Shown piece after piece: positions 18,826-27,203 of a stretch of DNA of 64,000 nt. The DNA lies in the NCBI RefSeq assembly GCF_004364585.1, contig NZ_SOAN01000003.1, positions 62,001-126,000 on the forward strand, read 5' to 3'. Positions within the stretch are counted from its first letter, which is position 1, and every line of letters starts with the position of its first letter. The stretch is from Nesterenkonia aurantiaca. Its GTDB lineage: Bacteria > Actinomycetota > Actinomycetes > Actinomycetales > Micrococcaceae. The notes beneath the pieces are model-generated. The model saw only the letters and a program-made list of their open reading frames with translations. It was not told where the DNA came from and searched no databases. The position numbers and the translations under genes were made by a program.

Positions 18826-19833
18826 TCACTCGCCTTCGAAGTACAGCGTGGAGGTGTCCGGCTCCTCTCCGATGAAGTCGAACTTCACCATGAGCGCCCC
18901 GGCCTCCTCGATCTGCTCTCTGCGGATCTCGCCGTCGAGCTCCTCCGTGCGCAGGTTCTCCGCGGCCTCCTCGGGCAGGTCGATGAACTCCGGAAGCAGT
19001 GCGCGCACGCCCTCCTCGTCGGCCTCCGCGGCCTGCAACGATTCGGTCATCGCATCGCTGAAGGCCTGGGCGACCTCGGGGTTCTCCTCGATGTACTCCC
19101 CGGAGCTGAAGCTCACCATGGTGGGCATGCCCGGGATCGAGTCCTGGAAGGAGTAGCCGACCAGCTGATGGGCATCGTCGGCCAGCGCGTTGCTCAGGAA
19201 GGGCTCGGGCACCCAGATGGCGTCGGTGTTGCCCTGTTCCAACTGGGCCTGCATATCCGGGAACGGCATCTCGGAGAACTCGACGGCCGACGGGTCGCCG
19301 CCGGCCTTCTCCACGGATTCCATGATGGTCAGATCACCCTGGGTCTGCAGCGCGTTGACCGAGACGGTGTTGCCCTCGAGATCGTCCCAGTCCTCGATTC
19401 CGCTCTCCACGGTGGTGACCACGCCAGCGATGTCATCGCCCTCGGCCAACGAGTTCGAGTAACCCGTGACGATCTTCATGTCCAGTCCACGGCTGTTGGC
19501 GTTGAGCACCGAGTTGGGGTTGCCGACGCCGAACTGCAGCTGCTGGTTGCTCACGGCCGGCAGCATCGCGGCACCGGCGTTGGAGTCAGAGAGCTCGACG
19601 TCGAGCCCGTGCTCCTCGAAGATGCCGTTCTCGATGCCGTAGTAGATCCCCACAGAGGGGGCGATGGGCAGCACGCCCACGGTGATCTCGGTCATCTCGC
19701 CGTTCTCACTCGCGGTCTCGGCGCCATTGCCGTCCTCCTCTTCGTCCCCGGCCGGGGACCCCGAGCCGCAGGCGCTCAATGCCAGGATGCTGACTGCCGC
19801 GAGTCCGGTGATGGATGCGATGTTCTTCTTCAT
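18826..19833 (-). CDS. NitT/TauT-family ABC transporter substrate-binding lipoprotein (copy 2)
   Basis: 335 residues, lipobox LSAC (ALSACGSGSPAGDE). Same fold and motifs as its neighbour: GVLPIAPSVGIYYGIENGIFEEHG, AMLPAVSNQQLQFGVGNPNS and LEGNTVSVNALQ. The two copies have diverged well beyond a recent duplication, suggesting different ligands or affinities. Its leader, CACCTCAAGGAGCAG just before the ATG, is nearly identical to the leader of the upstream MaoC gene. Gaps of 159 bases to copy 1 and 97 to the MaoC gene hold no other gene. Confidence 0.85.
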   Translation of the reverse strand: MKKNIASITGLAAVSILALSACGSGSPAGDEEEDGNGAETASENGEMTEITVGVLPIAPSVGIYYGIENGIFEEHGLDVELSDSNAGAAMLPAVSNQQLQFGVGNPNSVLNANSRGLDMKIVTGYSNSLAEGDDIAGVVTTVESGIEDWDDLEGNTVSVNALQTQGDLTIMESVEKAGGDPSAVEFSEMPFPDMQAQLEQGNTDAIWVPEPFLSNALADDAHQLVGYSFQDSIPGMPTMVSFSSGEYIEENPEVAQAFSDAMTESLQAAEADEEGVRALLPEFIDLPEEAAENLRTEELDGEIRREQIEEAGALMVKFDFIGEEPDTSTLYFEGE

Positions 19834-19930
19834 GACTGCTCCTTGAGGTGCGGGTCGCAGAACGGCGGCCCTCGATGGGTGTGACGTGTCGTCTAGAGGA
19901 GTGGGCGCAACAGGGGTGCTCAGGTGCGGA

Positions 19931-20404
19931 TCAGGGGTAGAAGCGCGCCAGGAAGGTCGCTACGACGGCGGGGCGCTCCTGACCTTCGACCTCGAAGGTC
20001 GCGTCCACGACCAGGTGGAGGCCTCCGCCCTTGACCTCTTCGACGGCGCTGATGGTGCCGCGCATCCGCACCTTGGAGCCGACCTTCACCGGCGCGGTGA
20101 AGCGGACCTTGTCCAGTCCGTAGTTGAGCTTGGTGCTGACGTCGGTGACGTCGAAGAGCTCGCCCCAGAAGGGGATGATCAGGGACAGGGTGAGGAAGCC
20201 GTGGGCGATGGGCGCGCCGAACGGGCCGTCCTTGGCGCGCTCAGGGTCCACGTGGATCCACTGGTGATCATCGGTGGCGTCGGCGAAGGTGTTGACCATC
20301 TCCTGGGTGATCTCGCGCCAGGCGGTCTCTCCCAGGTCGGTGCCGGCCATGGCGCGGGCGTCCTCGAACGAGACGACGGTGCGGGCGGAGGGGGTGTCGG
20401 TCAT
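19931..20404 (-). CDS. phdE: MaoC-family enoyl-CoA hydratase (PhdE-like)
   Basis: 157-residue single hot-dog-fold hydratase. DDHQWIHVDPERA followed by GAPIAHGFLTLSL is the hydratase-2 motif with catalytic Asp and His. It would hydrate a cinnamoyl-CoA-type double bond to the 3-hydroxyacyl-CoA. AAGGAG lies five bases before the ATG. It is the last of four genes whose order (SDR, amidohydrolase, acyl-CoA dehydrogenase, MaoC) matches phdBCDE as I recall it. Confidence 0.78.
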   Translation of the reverse strand: MTDTPSARTVVSFEDARAMAGTDLGETAWREITQEMVNTFADATDDHQWIHVDPERAKDGPFGAPIAHGFLTLSLIIPFWGELFDVTDVSTKLNYGLDKVRFTAPVKVGSKVRMRGTISAVEEVKGGGLHLVVDATFEVEGQERPAVVATFLARFYP

Positions 20405-20542
20405 GCTGCTCCTTGAGGTGGCGGGTGGTTGGTTGACTGTGAGCAGGGGTGGGACTGTGAGTGCGGTTCTGGAGGTGTGGCCTGGGTCACATTTGTTTTC
20501 GGATAGGCTTCGGCCCGGGCGAGAAGCCCCGGGTGGTCCCGG

Positions 20543-21769
20543 CTAGGTGAAGGCGCCCACCCCGGTCACGGCGCGGCCCACGATCAGTGCGTTGATCTCG
20601 TGGGTGCCTTCGTAGGAGTAGATCGCCTCGGCGTCGGCGTGGAACCGGGCGACGTCGGTGTCGAGGGTGATCCCGTTGCCGCCGCAGACCTCGCGGGCCA
20701 GTGCCACGGTCTCGCGCAGCCTCAGCGAGGTGTACATCTTGGCCAGGGCGGAGTTCTCGTCGCGGTAGATCCCGGCCGCCTGCTGCTCGGTGAGCTGGAC
20801 GACCATGCCCAGCGCGGCGGTCAGGTTGCCCAGCATCATCGCGAGCTTCTCCTGGATCAGCTGAAATCCAGCGATGGGCCGGCCGAACTGCTCCCGGTGC
20901 GTGACGTAGGCCAGGGCGGCCTCGTAGGCCCCGGCCATGGCCCCGGTGGCCATCCAGGCGACGTCGGAACGCATCCGGCGCAGGCATCCGGCGACGTCGG
21001 TGAAGCTGTTGATCTGCTGCAGTCGAGCGCTGTCCGGGACCCGGACCTGCCGGTAGCTGATGTCGGCGTTCTGCATGATCCGCAGCGAGGCCTTGCGCGG
21101 GATGACCTCCATGGAGACACCTGGCGCTGAGGTGGGCACCAGGAAGCACTTCACCTGGCCGTCCGCGGCGTCGCGGGCGAAGGTGGCGACGACGTCGGCG
21201 GCGGTCGCTCCGCCGATCCAGCGTTTGGCACCGTCGATGATCCAGTCCCCGGTCTCCGGTTCCTGGGCGGCGCTGGTGGCGAGACCGCCCGCGACATCGG
21301 AGCCGTGGTCTGGTTCGGTGAGTCCGAAGACCCCGGTCAGTTCATGGGAGACGATCTTGGCATCGAGCTCCCGGGCCTGCTGCGCGGAGCCGCCCATGGT
21401 GCAGACCGTGCGGAACAGACTGGCCTGGGCGTTGTAGTAGGTGGCCACATTGATGTCGCATCGGGTGAGCTCGAAGTTTCGGAAGCCCAGGAAGATGTCG
21501 CGGATCGGTTCTCCGGCCTCTCGCAGGGCGGGCGGGTCCATCAGCTCCAGGCTGCGCAGCGGGGCGATGATCTCCTCAGGGAAGCGTGCCTCATCCCATG
21601 CCGCGTTCAGGTGTGGATGGACCTGTTCAGTGAGCACCTGCCGCAGATCGGTGATCACGCGGCGCTCCGCGGTGGTCAGCCGTTCGGCGAAGCCATAGAG
21701 GTCCGAAGGGATCACCGTGCCGGTGGCTGGCTCACGCATGGCTGGCTTTCGCATGGCTGGTTCACGCAT
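20543..21769 (-). CDS. phdD: Acyl-CoA dehydrogenase of the glutaryl-CoA dehydrogenase type (PhdD-like)
   Basis: FAD enzyme of about 408 residues. The C-terminal YEGTHEINALIVGRAVTG matches the glutaryl-CoA dehydrogenase subfamily, with the catalytic Glu in YEGT; TGVFGLTEPDHGSD and AREVCGGNGI are FAD/substrate motifs. In the phd setting it would desaturate dihydro-phenylpropanoid-CoA to the cinnamoyl form. Start is ambiguous: the 15-bp tandem repeat gives in-frame ATGs at 21769, 21754 and 21739. The first overlaps the upstream stop by eight bases and is chosen; a still longer frame to 21811 lies inside phdC. Confidence 0.78.
   Translation of the reverse strand: MREPAMRKPAMREPATGTVIPSDLYGFAERLTTAERRVITDLRQVLTEQVHPHLNAAWDEARFPEEIIAPLRSLELMDPPALREAGEPIRDIFLGFRNFELTRCDINVATYYNAQASLFRTVCTMGGSAQQARELDAKIVSHELTGVFGLTEPDHGSDVAGGLATSAAQEPETGDWIIDGAKRWIGGATAADVVATFARDAADGQVKCFLVPTSAPGVSMEVIPRKASLRIMQNADISYRQVRVPDSARLQQINSFTDVAGCLRRMRSDVAWMATGAMAGAYEAALAYVTHREQFGRPIAGFQLIQEKLAMMLGNLTAALGMVVQLTEQQAAGIYRDENSALAKMYTSLRLRETVALAREVCGGNGITLDTDVARFHADAEAIYSYEGTHEINALIVGRAVTGVGAFT
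21725..21769 (-). repeat. 15-bp tandem repeat, three units, each holding an ATG
   Basis: GGCTGGCTCACGCAT, GGCTGGCTTTCGCAT and GGCTGGTTCACGCAT follow each other on the plus strand. On the minus strand each unit starts with ATG and encodes MREPA, MRKPA, MREPA at the N-terminus of the acyl-CoA dehydrogenase. The first unit also overlaps the stop of the amidohydrolase gene. Confidence 0.85.
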
Positions 21770-22664
21770 CGCGGACTCCCGCCGCGTCGAGTCCCAGCAG
21801 CGCGACCGCATTGTCTTTCAGGATCTTGGGCCGGACCTCGTCCTTGATCGGCAGATCAGCGAAGGCGCCGAGCCACTTCTCCGGGGTGATCAACGGGTAG
21901 TCGGTGCCGAAGAGCAGCTTGTCGGAGAGGATGTTGTTCGCGCTGCGGACCAGAGCGGAAGGGAAGTACTTCGGGGACCAGCCGGAGAGATCGATGTAGA
22001 CGTTGGACTTATGCGTGGCGATCGAGATCGCCTCGTCCTGCCAGGGCACCGAGGGGTGCGCCATGATGATCGGCAGCCCGGGGAAGTCCGCGGCGACGTC
22101 GTCGAGCAGCAGCGGGTTGGAGTATTTCAGCTTCAGCCCCGCCCCGCCGGGAGTGCCGGCGCCCATGCCGTTCTGCCCGGTGTGGAAGATCAGCGGCAGG
22201 CCGATCTCCTGCAGCGTCTCCCACAGCGGGTAGAACTCAGGATCCGAGGGGTCGAATCCCTGCACCGTGGGGTGGAACTTGAACCCGCGCACGCCCAGCT
22301 CCTCGGCCTGCCGCCGCGCCTCCGCGAGGGCCGCGGGGCCTGTGCGCGGGTCCACCGAGCCGAAGGGCAGCAGCACGTCGTTGTTGCGCAGACACCCTGT
22401 CACCAGATCGTCGATGGAGTTCGGCGCGTGCTGCATCTGGGTCCGGGCGTCCACGGTGAAGACCACCGCCGCCATCCGGTGTGCCCGATACACCTCCGCG
22501 ATGCGATCGATCGAAGGCGTGCGCTCGGCGGTCTTGAAGTACTTCGCCGAGGCTTCGAAGAACAGCTCGGGGAGGGCGCGATGCCCCTCGGCGTCCATCT
22601 CCAGGTGGACATGGGTGTCCACCGCCTCGATGGCCTGCACGTCGATGGCAGATCGGTAGCGCAT
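21762..22664 (-). CDS. phdC: Amidohydrolase-2 family beta-ketoacyl-CoA hydrolase (PhdC/CouO-like)
   Basis: 300-residue metal-dependent TIM-barrel hydrolase. It starts MRYRSAIDVQ with the metal motif DTHVHLE (His18, His20). Further ligands are likely in KFHPTVQGF, IFHTGQNG, MAHPS and the catalytic Asp in FGTDYPL. In phenylpropanoid clusters this family is thought to cleave the aryl-beta-ketoacyl-CoA hydrolytically, releasing the aromatic acid in place of a thiolase. ATG at 22664 has AGGAGAGG in front; a longer frame to 22718 is not needed. Amidohydrolase-2 proteins also include decarboxylases and lactonases, so the reaction is inferred from context. Confidence 0.75.
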   Translation of the reverse strand: MRYRSAIDVQAIEAVDTHVHLEMDAEGHRALPELFFEASAKYFKTAERTPSIDRIAEVYRAHRMAAVVFTVDARTQMQHAPNSIDDLVTGCLRNNDVLLPFGSVDPRTGPAALAEARRQAEELGVRGFKFHPTVQGFDPSDPEFYPLWETLQEIGLPLIFHTGQNGMGAGTPGGAGLKLKYSNPLLLDDVAADFPGLPIIMAHPSVPWQDEAISIATHKSNVYIDLSGWSPKYFPSALVRSANNILSDKLLFGTDYPLITPEKWLGAFADLPIKDEVRPKILKDNAVALLGLDAAGVRDA

Positions 22665-22735
22665 CGGGGGTTCCTCTCCTGTTCGGGCCGCGGCGGGTGT
22701 GCGGACTGGTCTTGGCATGTGACCTCGGGTGCGGA

Positions 22736-23659
22736 CTAGCTGGTGGGCTGCAGCTCGGCGGGGAGCTCCGGCATGGACTCGCCCACGGACTGCAGGTGGG
22801 CGCCGAGGATCTCGCGGCCCTGGGTCTGCAGCGTCGCGTAGTCCCAGCCGCCGTCGTGGAACTCCTCGACCACGGGCTCCGGGTGGCTCCAGACCTGCAG
22901 GCGGTCGCCGCCGGCACCGATGACCTGTCCGGTGATGCCCTCCACGGCGTCGGAGGCCAGGAAGGCGACGACGCCGGCCGCGTCCTGCGCCGTGCCGAAG
23001 CCGAGGCCCTTGCGGAAGAAGTCGGGCATGGGTTGGCCCTGCTCATCGGCCTCCACGGCCTTCTGGAAGTACGGCACGGTCTTGGTCATCGCGGTGGCGG
23101 CCACCGGAATCACGGCATTGACGCTGACTCCGGCACGCTTGAACTCCAGCGCCCAGGTGCGCACCATGCCGACGATGCCGGCCTTGGCGGCGGCGTAGTT
23201 GGTCTGTCCGAAGTTTCCGCGCTGACCGGTGGGGGAGCCGATGCACACGACCCGGCCGGCCACGCCCTCGGTCTTGAAGTGCTTGAATGCCGCCCGGACA
23301 CAGGTGAAGGTGCCCTTGAGGTGGACGTTGATCACGGCGTCGAAGTCATCGTCGGACATCTTCAGCAACGACTTGTCGCGCAGGATCCCGGCGTTGGTGA
23401 CCAGGATGTCGAGGCCGCCGAAGCTGGTCACCGCGGCGTCGACCAGCGCTTCGGCGGTCTCGGTGGAGCCCACCGGGGCCACCACGGCAATGGCGCGACC
23501 GCCGGCGGATTCGATCCTCGCCACGGCGGCGTCAGCAGTGGCCTGATCCACGTCGTTGATCACGACGGCGGCACCCTGGGCGGCGAGTTCCTGGGCGTAT
23601 GCGAGTCCCAGTCCGGCTCCGGACCCGGTCACGATGGCTACCTTGCCTGCTAACGACAT
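22736..23659 (-). CDS. phdB: Short-chain dehydrogenase, 3-hydroxyacyl-CoA type (PhdB/CouM-like)
   Basis: 307-residue SDR, somewhat longer than the usual 250 because of a C-terminal extension. TGSGAGLG at 11-18 binds the cofactor; NAGILRDKSLLKM, the serine in CIGSPTGQ and NYAAAK are the active site. NAGILRDKSL is typical of MFE-2-like hydroxyacyl-CoA dehydrogenases. It would oxidise the 3-hydroxyacyl-CoA made by the MaoC enzyme. ATG at 23659 follows AAGGAGAG. First gene of the operon, divergent from the MarR gene. Confidence 0.8.
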   Translation of the reverse strand: MSLAGKVAIVTGSGAGLGLAYAQELAAQGAAVVINDVDQATADAAVARIESAGGRAIAVVAPVGSTETAEALVDAAVTSFGGLDILVTNAGILRDKSLLKMSDDDFDAVINVHLKGTFTCVRAAFKHFKTEGVAGRVVCIGSPTGQRGNFGQTNYAAAKAGIVGMVRTWALEFKRAGVSVNAVIPVAATAMTKTVPYFQKAVEADEQGQPMPDFFRKGLGFGTAQDAAGVVAFLASDAVEGITGQVIGAGGDRLQVWSHPEPVVEEFHDGGWDYATLQTQGREILGAHLQSVGESMPELPAELQPTS

Positions 23660-23697
23660 AGTCTCTCCTTCTGTCAGGCCTCGCGGCCGCTGCTTAC

Positions 23698-23713
23698 TGT
23701 GATACATCTCACT
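23698..23713. promoter_or_regulatory. CRP/GlxR-like site between phdB and phdR
   Basis: TGTGATACATCTCACT fits TGTGA-N6-TCACA with one mismatch. It lies between a possible -35 TTACTG and -10 TAATAT of the MarR gene and close to the phdB promoter. Confidence 0.5.
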
Positions 23714-23720
23714 TGATAAT

Positions 23721-23734
23721 ATTGAGAAAGTCAA
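23721..23734. promoter_or_regulatory. Candidate MarR (PhdR) operator, site 1
   Basis: ATTGAGAAAGTCAA contains the inverted repeat TTGA-N5-TCAA. Thirteen of 14 bases recur at 27267-27280 in front of the transporter operon. On the minus strand it includes TTGACT, a possible -35 of phdB; on the plus strand it lies just after a possible -10 of the MarR gene, fitting autorepression. Confidence 0.6.
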
Positions 23735-23790
23735 TGATTTGTCTTCTCACCCGTTCAATCCCGCCCCGGGAACCGCTGCTAGGAGAAACC

Positions 23791-24291
23791 ATGCCCCCCT
23801 CGATCCCTGCCGACGCGGCGCACGCATCGCCTCTGACCCAGCCGACGGCCGGTCCCGGAGGCGAGGAGCGTTTCCAGCGCTCCGACCTGGCCCAGGAGGT
23901 CGCCTTCCTCACCGCGCGTGCCCGAGGCCGGGGCAACGCCCTGGCCAATCGTCTGCTGTCCGACCTGGGTCTGAAGGTGCGACCGTTCGCTGTGCTGGCC
24001 ATGGCGTGTTCTGGGACCAACCCCTCTCAGCGTGAGCTGAGCGGCTTCCTGGACCTCGACCCCAGTCAGGTGGTCGCGCTGGTGGACATGCTCGAGGCGC
24101 GCGGCGCGATCCGCCGGGAGACCGACCCGCGGGATCGGCGCTCCAAGATCCTGGTCGCCACCGAGGCCGGCCTTGAGCTCTACGCCCAGGCGGTGCAGCG
24201 CACCCGCGAGGCCGAGGAGCAGACCCTGCATGCGCTGAGCCCCGCAGAGCGGGATCAGCTGCGCGAGCTGCTCGCCAAGGTCGTGTTCTGA
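23791..24291 (+). CDS. phdR: MarR-family repressor (PhdR/CouR-like)
   Basis: 166 residues with a winged-helix MarR core: VRPFAVLAMACSGTNPSQRELSGFLDLDPSQVVALVDMLEARG and the wing RRETDPRDRRSKILVATEAG. Relatives of this type in phenylpropanoid clusters (PhdR, CouR) are repressors released by the CoA ester. ATG at 23791 has AGGAG six bases upstream; 26 further in-frame codons upstream lack a ribosome-binding site. Divergent from phdB and convergent with the ABC ATPase. Ligand and target sites are inferred. Confidence 0.78.
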   Translation: MPPSIPADAAHASPLTQPTAGPGGEERFQRSDLAQEVAFLTARARGRGNALANRLLSDLGLKVRPFAVLAMACSGTNPSQRELSGFLDLDPSQVVALVDMLEARGAIRRETDPRDRRSKILVATEAGLELYAQAVQRTREAEEQTLHALSPAERDQLRELLAKVVF

Positions 24292-24330
24292 ACCGCTCGA
24301 CTCGGGGGCGGCAGCTCCAGGCCGTCCGGC

Positions 24331-25239
24331 CTATCTCATCGCGGCCGCATCCTCGGGCCGGAAGCCCTTCTTCGCCAGCTGGATCTGTTCGTAGACGTGG
24401 TGGCGCAGCTCGGCGAAGCGCTGCGAGGATCTGGTCTCGAGCTGATCGCGCTCGGCTGGAAGGTCCACCAGCACGTCCTCCTGAATGATGGTCGGCGATG
24501 AGGACAGGATGATGACCCGTTCGCCCAGATAGACCGACTCGTCGATGTCGTGGGTCACGAAGAGCACCGAGACGCCCAGCTTCTTCCAGATGCCGCGGAC
24601 CAGGTCCTCGAGGTCCGCGCGGGTCTGCGCATCCACTGCCGCGAAGGGCTCATCCATCAGCAGCACCTCCGGCTGATACGCCACCGCGCGGGCGATCGCC
24701 ACGCGCTGCTGCATGCCGCCGGAGAGCTGCCAGGGATAGGACTTCGGGACATGGGCCAGCCCCACGGCCTCCAGTGCCTGCTCCACCGCCTCCTTCCGAG
24801 CGGACTTCTCCATCCCCTGGTTCTTCAGCGGCAGCTCGACGTTCTCGGCCACCCGCAGCCAGGGGAAGAGAGACCGGCCGTATTCCTGGAACACCACGGC
24901 CATCGACTTCGGCGGGCCGGTGACCTTCTGCCCGTGCAGGGTGACCTCACCGGCGCTGGGGGCCATCAGCCCCGAGATGCACTTGAGCAGCGTGGTCTTG
25001 CCGGAGCCGGACGGTCCCACCAAGCAGGCCAGCTGGCCCTTGGGCAGATCGAAGGTCAGGTTCCGCACCGCCTCGATGTCGCCGCCGTCGGTGTGGTAGA
25101 CCTTCTTCAGATTCCGCACCGAGAGCATCGGCTGCTCATCCGGCATGGTCCTGCCCACCGGGATCCTGCCGTCCGGGGTGTCCTGGACGCTGGACTGGCT
25201 GATCACGGGATTCGTGGGCTGTGAGTGCGCGGAGGTCAT
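24331..25239 (-). CDS. NitT/TauT-family ABC transporter ATPase
   Basis: 302 residues, SsuB/TauB-like. Walker A GPSGSGKTTLLK, Q-loop VVFQEYGRSLFPW, signature LSGGMQQRVAIARA, Walker B VLLMDEPFAAVD and H-loop VTHDIDES. ATG at 25239 chosen for its upstream AAGGGA; it leaves about 50 unstructured residues before the domain. Drives import through the two permeases upstream. Third gene of a permease-permease-ATPase operon. Confidence 0.9.
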   Translation of the reverse strand: MTSAHSQPTNPVISQSSVQDTPDGRIPVGRTMPDEQPMLSVRNLKKVYHTDGGDIEAVRNLTFDLPKGQLACLVGPSGSGKTTLLKCISGLMAPSAGEVTLHGQKVTGPPKSMAVVFQEYGRSLFPWLRVAENVELPLKNQGMEKSARKEAVEQALEAVGLAHVPKSYPWQLSGGMQQRVAIARAVAYQPEVLLMDEPFAAVDAQTRADLEDLVRGIWKKLGVSVLFVTHDIDESVYLGERVIILSSSPTIIQEDVLVDLPAERDQLETRSSQRFAELRHHVYEQIQLAKKGFRPEDAAAMR

Positions 25240-25330
25240 CTCGGGGTCCCTTCTCTGGAAGTGAAGTCTCTGGCAGTGAGGCGTGTGCAATGGTGATGCA
25301 CGGGGGTATGGCGTGGTGGGTGTGGCCGGC

Positions 25331-26104
25331 TCATGCCGACTGCTCGATCTCGCGCAGCCCGTGGTACCAGCCCAGGATCCAGCGCTCGGCGAGCTGGAAG
25401 ATGAACGAGAGCACCACGCCGATGAGTCCCAGCAGGACGATCCCGGACCACATCTCCGGAATGGCGAAGGAGCGCTGGAACTGCACGATGGCGAAGCCCA
25501 GGCCTTCGGTGGAGGCGAACATCTCGGAGATCACCATCAGGATCAGCGCGATCGAGAGCGACTGCCGGATGCCCGCCATGATCTGCGGCATGGCCGAGGG
25601 CAGGATCAGATAGCGGATGCTGTTGATCTTGGTCATCCCATAGGTCCGACTGGTGTCGGCGAGCACCTCGTCCATGGAGCGCACGCCCTCGATGGTGTTG
25701 AGCAGGATCGGCCAGACGGCGCCGAGCACGATCACCGAGACTTTCATCTCGTCGCCGATGCCGATCAGCAGCATCAGCACCGGAATCAGCACCGTGGGCG
25801 GGATGGCGCGGAAGAACTCCAGGGTGGGCTCCAGCAGGGCGCGCAGCCAGCGGAAGGAGCCGATCAGCAGACCGCCGACGATCCCGATCAGGATGGAGAG
25901 TGCGATGCCTGCGATGAGCCGTCCCAGCGAGGGGAAGACGTCGCCGACGAAGCGGTCCGCGGTCCAGGTGTTGATGAAGGTCTCCACCAGCAGCTGCGGG
26001 GTGGGGACGAAGAAGCTCGCTTCGCCGAGGGTGGCGAGGAACCAGATGAAGAGCAGGATCAGCGGCAGGGCCACGATGTTGAGGAAACTCCGGATATACG
26101 TCAT
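25331..26104 (-). CDS. NitT/TauT-family ABC transporter permease (second)
   Basis: 257 residues, about six membrane helices. The EAA-type cytoplasmic loop is seen in ADTSRTYGMTKINSIRYLILPSAMPQIMAGIR, and FFRAIPPTVLIPVLMLLIGIG is typical of SsuC/TauC. Overlaps the preceding permease by four bases (ATGA). Forms the membrane channel, probably as a heterodimer with the other permease. Confidence 0.9.
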   Translation of the reverse strand: MTYIRSFLNIVALPLILLFIWFLATLGEASFFVPTPQLLVETFINTWTADRFVGDVFPSLGRLIAGIALSILIGIVGGLLIGSFRWLRALLEPTLEFFRAIPPTVLIPVLMLLIGIGDEMKVSVIVLGAVWPILLNTIEGVRSMDEVLADTSRTYGMTKINSIRYLILPSAMPQIMAGIRQSLSIALILMVISEMFASTEGLGFAIVQFQRSFAIPEMWSGIVLLGLIGVVLSFIFQLAERWILGWYHGLREIEQSA

Positions 26105-27150
26105 GCCGCCACCTCCGTGCGGACCGAGGAGTGCCAGGAGAGGACCTTGCGCTCGATCATCCGCATGACCAGGTTGATCAGAACCCCGAGCAGGCCGGTT
26201 GCCAGCACGAGGGCGTACATAGAGACATAGTTGCCTCCCGACTGGGCTCGGCTGATCTCGGCCCCCAGTCCGGGGGTGCCGATGATCAGCTGCGCGGTGA
26301 CCGCCAGGATCAGCGCCACGGCGGCGGCCAGGCGCACACCGGTCATGATGTATGGCAGCGCGGTCGGGAAGGTGACGTGGCGCATCCGTGCCACCGGCCC
26401 CAGCCCATAGGACCGCGCGGTGTTCATCGCCACCGAGTCCACATCCGCCACCCCGTAGAGCACCTGGATCAGCACCTGCCAGAAGCAGGCGTAGACGATG
26501 AGCATCAGCGAAGACTCGATGCCCACCCCGAAGAGCAGCACGGCCAGAGGGATCAGCGCGACCGAGGGCACCGGGCGCAGGAACTCGATCGTGGAGTTCG
26601 TGAAGCGGCGCAGGAACGTCGAGGAGCCGATGATGAAGCCCAGTGCCGTGGCCATCGTGACGGCGATGACCATGCCCAGGGCCCAGGCGTGCATGGTGTC
26701 GAACACCGCGACCCAGAAATCGGTCAGTCCGAAGTTCGTGATCAGTCCGCCGATCGCCTCGGAGGCCGGGGGCATGAACCGTTCATTGACCAGTCCGACC
26801 CGCGGGACGATCTCCCAGGTCAGCAGCAGGCCGAGGACGCCGGCGGCACCGAGCAGCCGGGTGCTCCAGCCGCGTCGTCGCCGTCGTCGGGCTCGGCCTG
26901 GCCCGGAGGTCGTGGCGCGACCGGTGGCCCCGCTCTGCGCCACCGAAGTCAGCGGGGCCGCCGGGTCCGGTCGCGTGGCGATGTCCAGGCCTGCCGAGGT
27001 GGAGACATCGGTGTGCCGGCGGATGTCACCGCCTCGGCGGTCCGCGGCGGCGGAGGACTCCCAGCGGTGCAGCCGGTGGACCTCCTCCTCGCGGTTGCGT
27101 GGGGCGTCGCCGCGAGGATCCAGCCCCGGGCTCGAACTCTCATCAGTCAT
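26101..27150 (-). CDS. NitT/TauT-family ABC transporter permease with long N-terminal extension
   Basis: 349 residues. The permease domain begins near residue 95 (LLGAAGVLGLLLTWEIVPRVG) and has the usual FLRPVPSVALIPLAVLLFGVG and the EAA loop NTARSYGLGPVARMRHVTFP. In front is a hydrophilic stretch of about 90 residues ending in an Arg cluster (GRARRRRRRGW), unusual for this family, where about 250-270 residues is normal. The ATG at 27150 has AAGGAG seven bases upstream, so the extension looks genuine. First gene of the transporter operon. Confidence 0.88.
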   Translation of the reverse strand: MTDESSSPGLDPRGDAPRNREEEVHRLHRWESSAAADRRGGDIRRHTDVSTSAGLDIATRPDPAAPLTSVAQSGATGRATTSGPGRARRRRRRGWSTRLLGAAGVLGLLLTWEIVPRVGLVNERFMPPASEAIGGLITNFGLTDFWVAVFDTMHAWALGMVIAVTMATALGFIIGSSTFLRRFTNSTIEFLRPVPSVALIPLAVLLFGVGIESSLMLIVYACFWQVLIQVLYGVADVDSVAMNTARSYGLGPVARMRHVTFPTALPYIMTGVRLAAAVALILAVTAQLIIGTPGLGAEISRAQSGGNYVSMYALVLATGLLGVLINLVMRMIERKVLSWHSSVRTEVAA

Positions 27151-27203
27151 CTATGACTCCTTGTGCAAGGTTGCTCGGATCATCACAGCGAAGCCGTGCA
27201 CAC

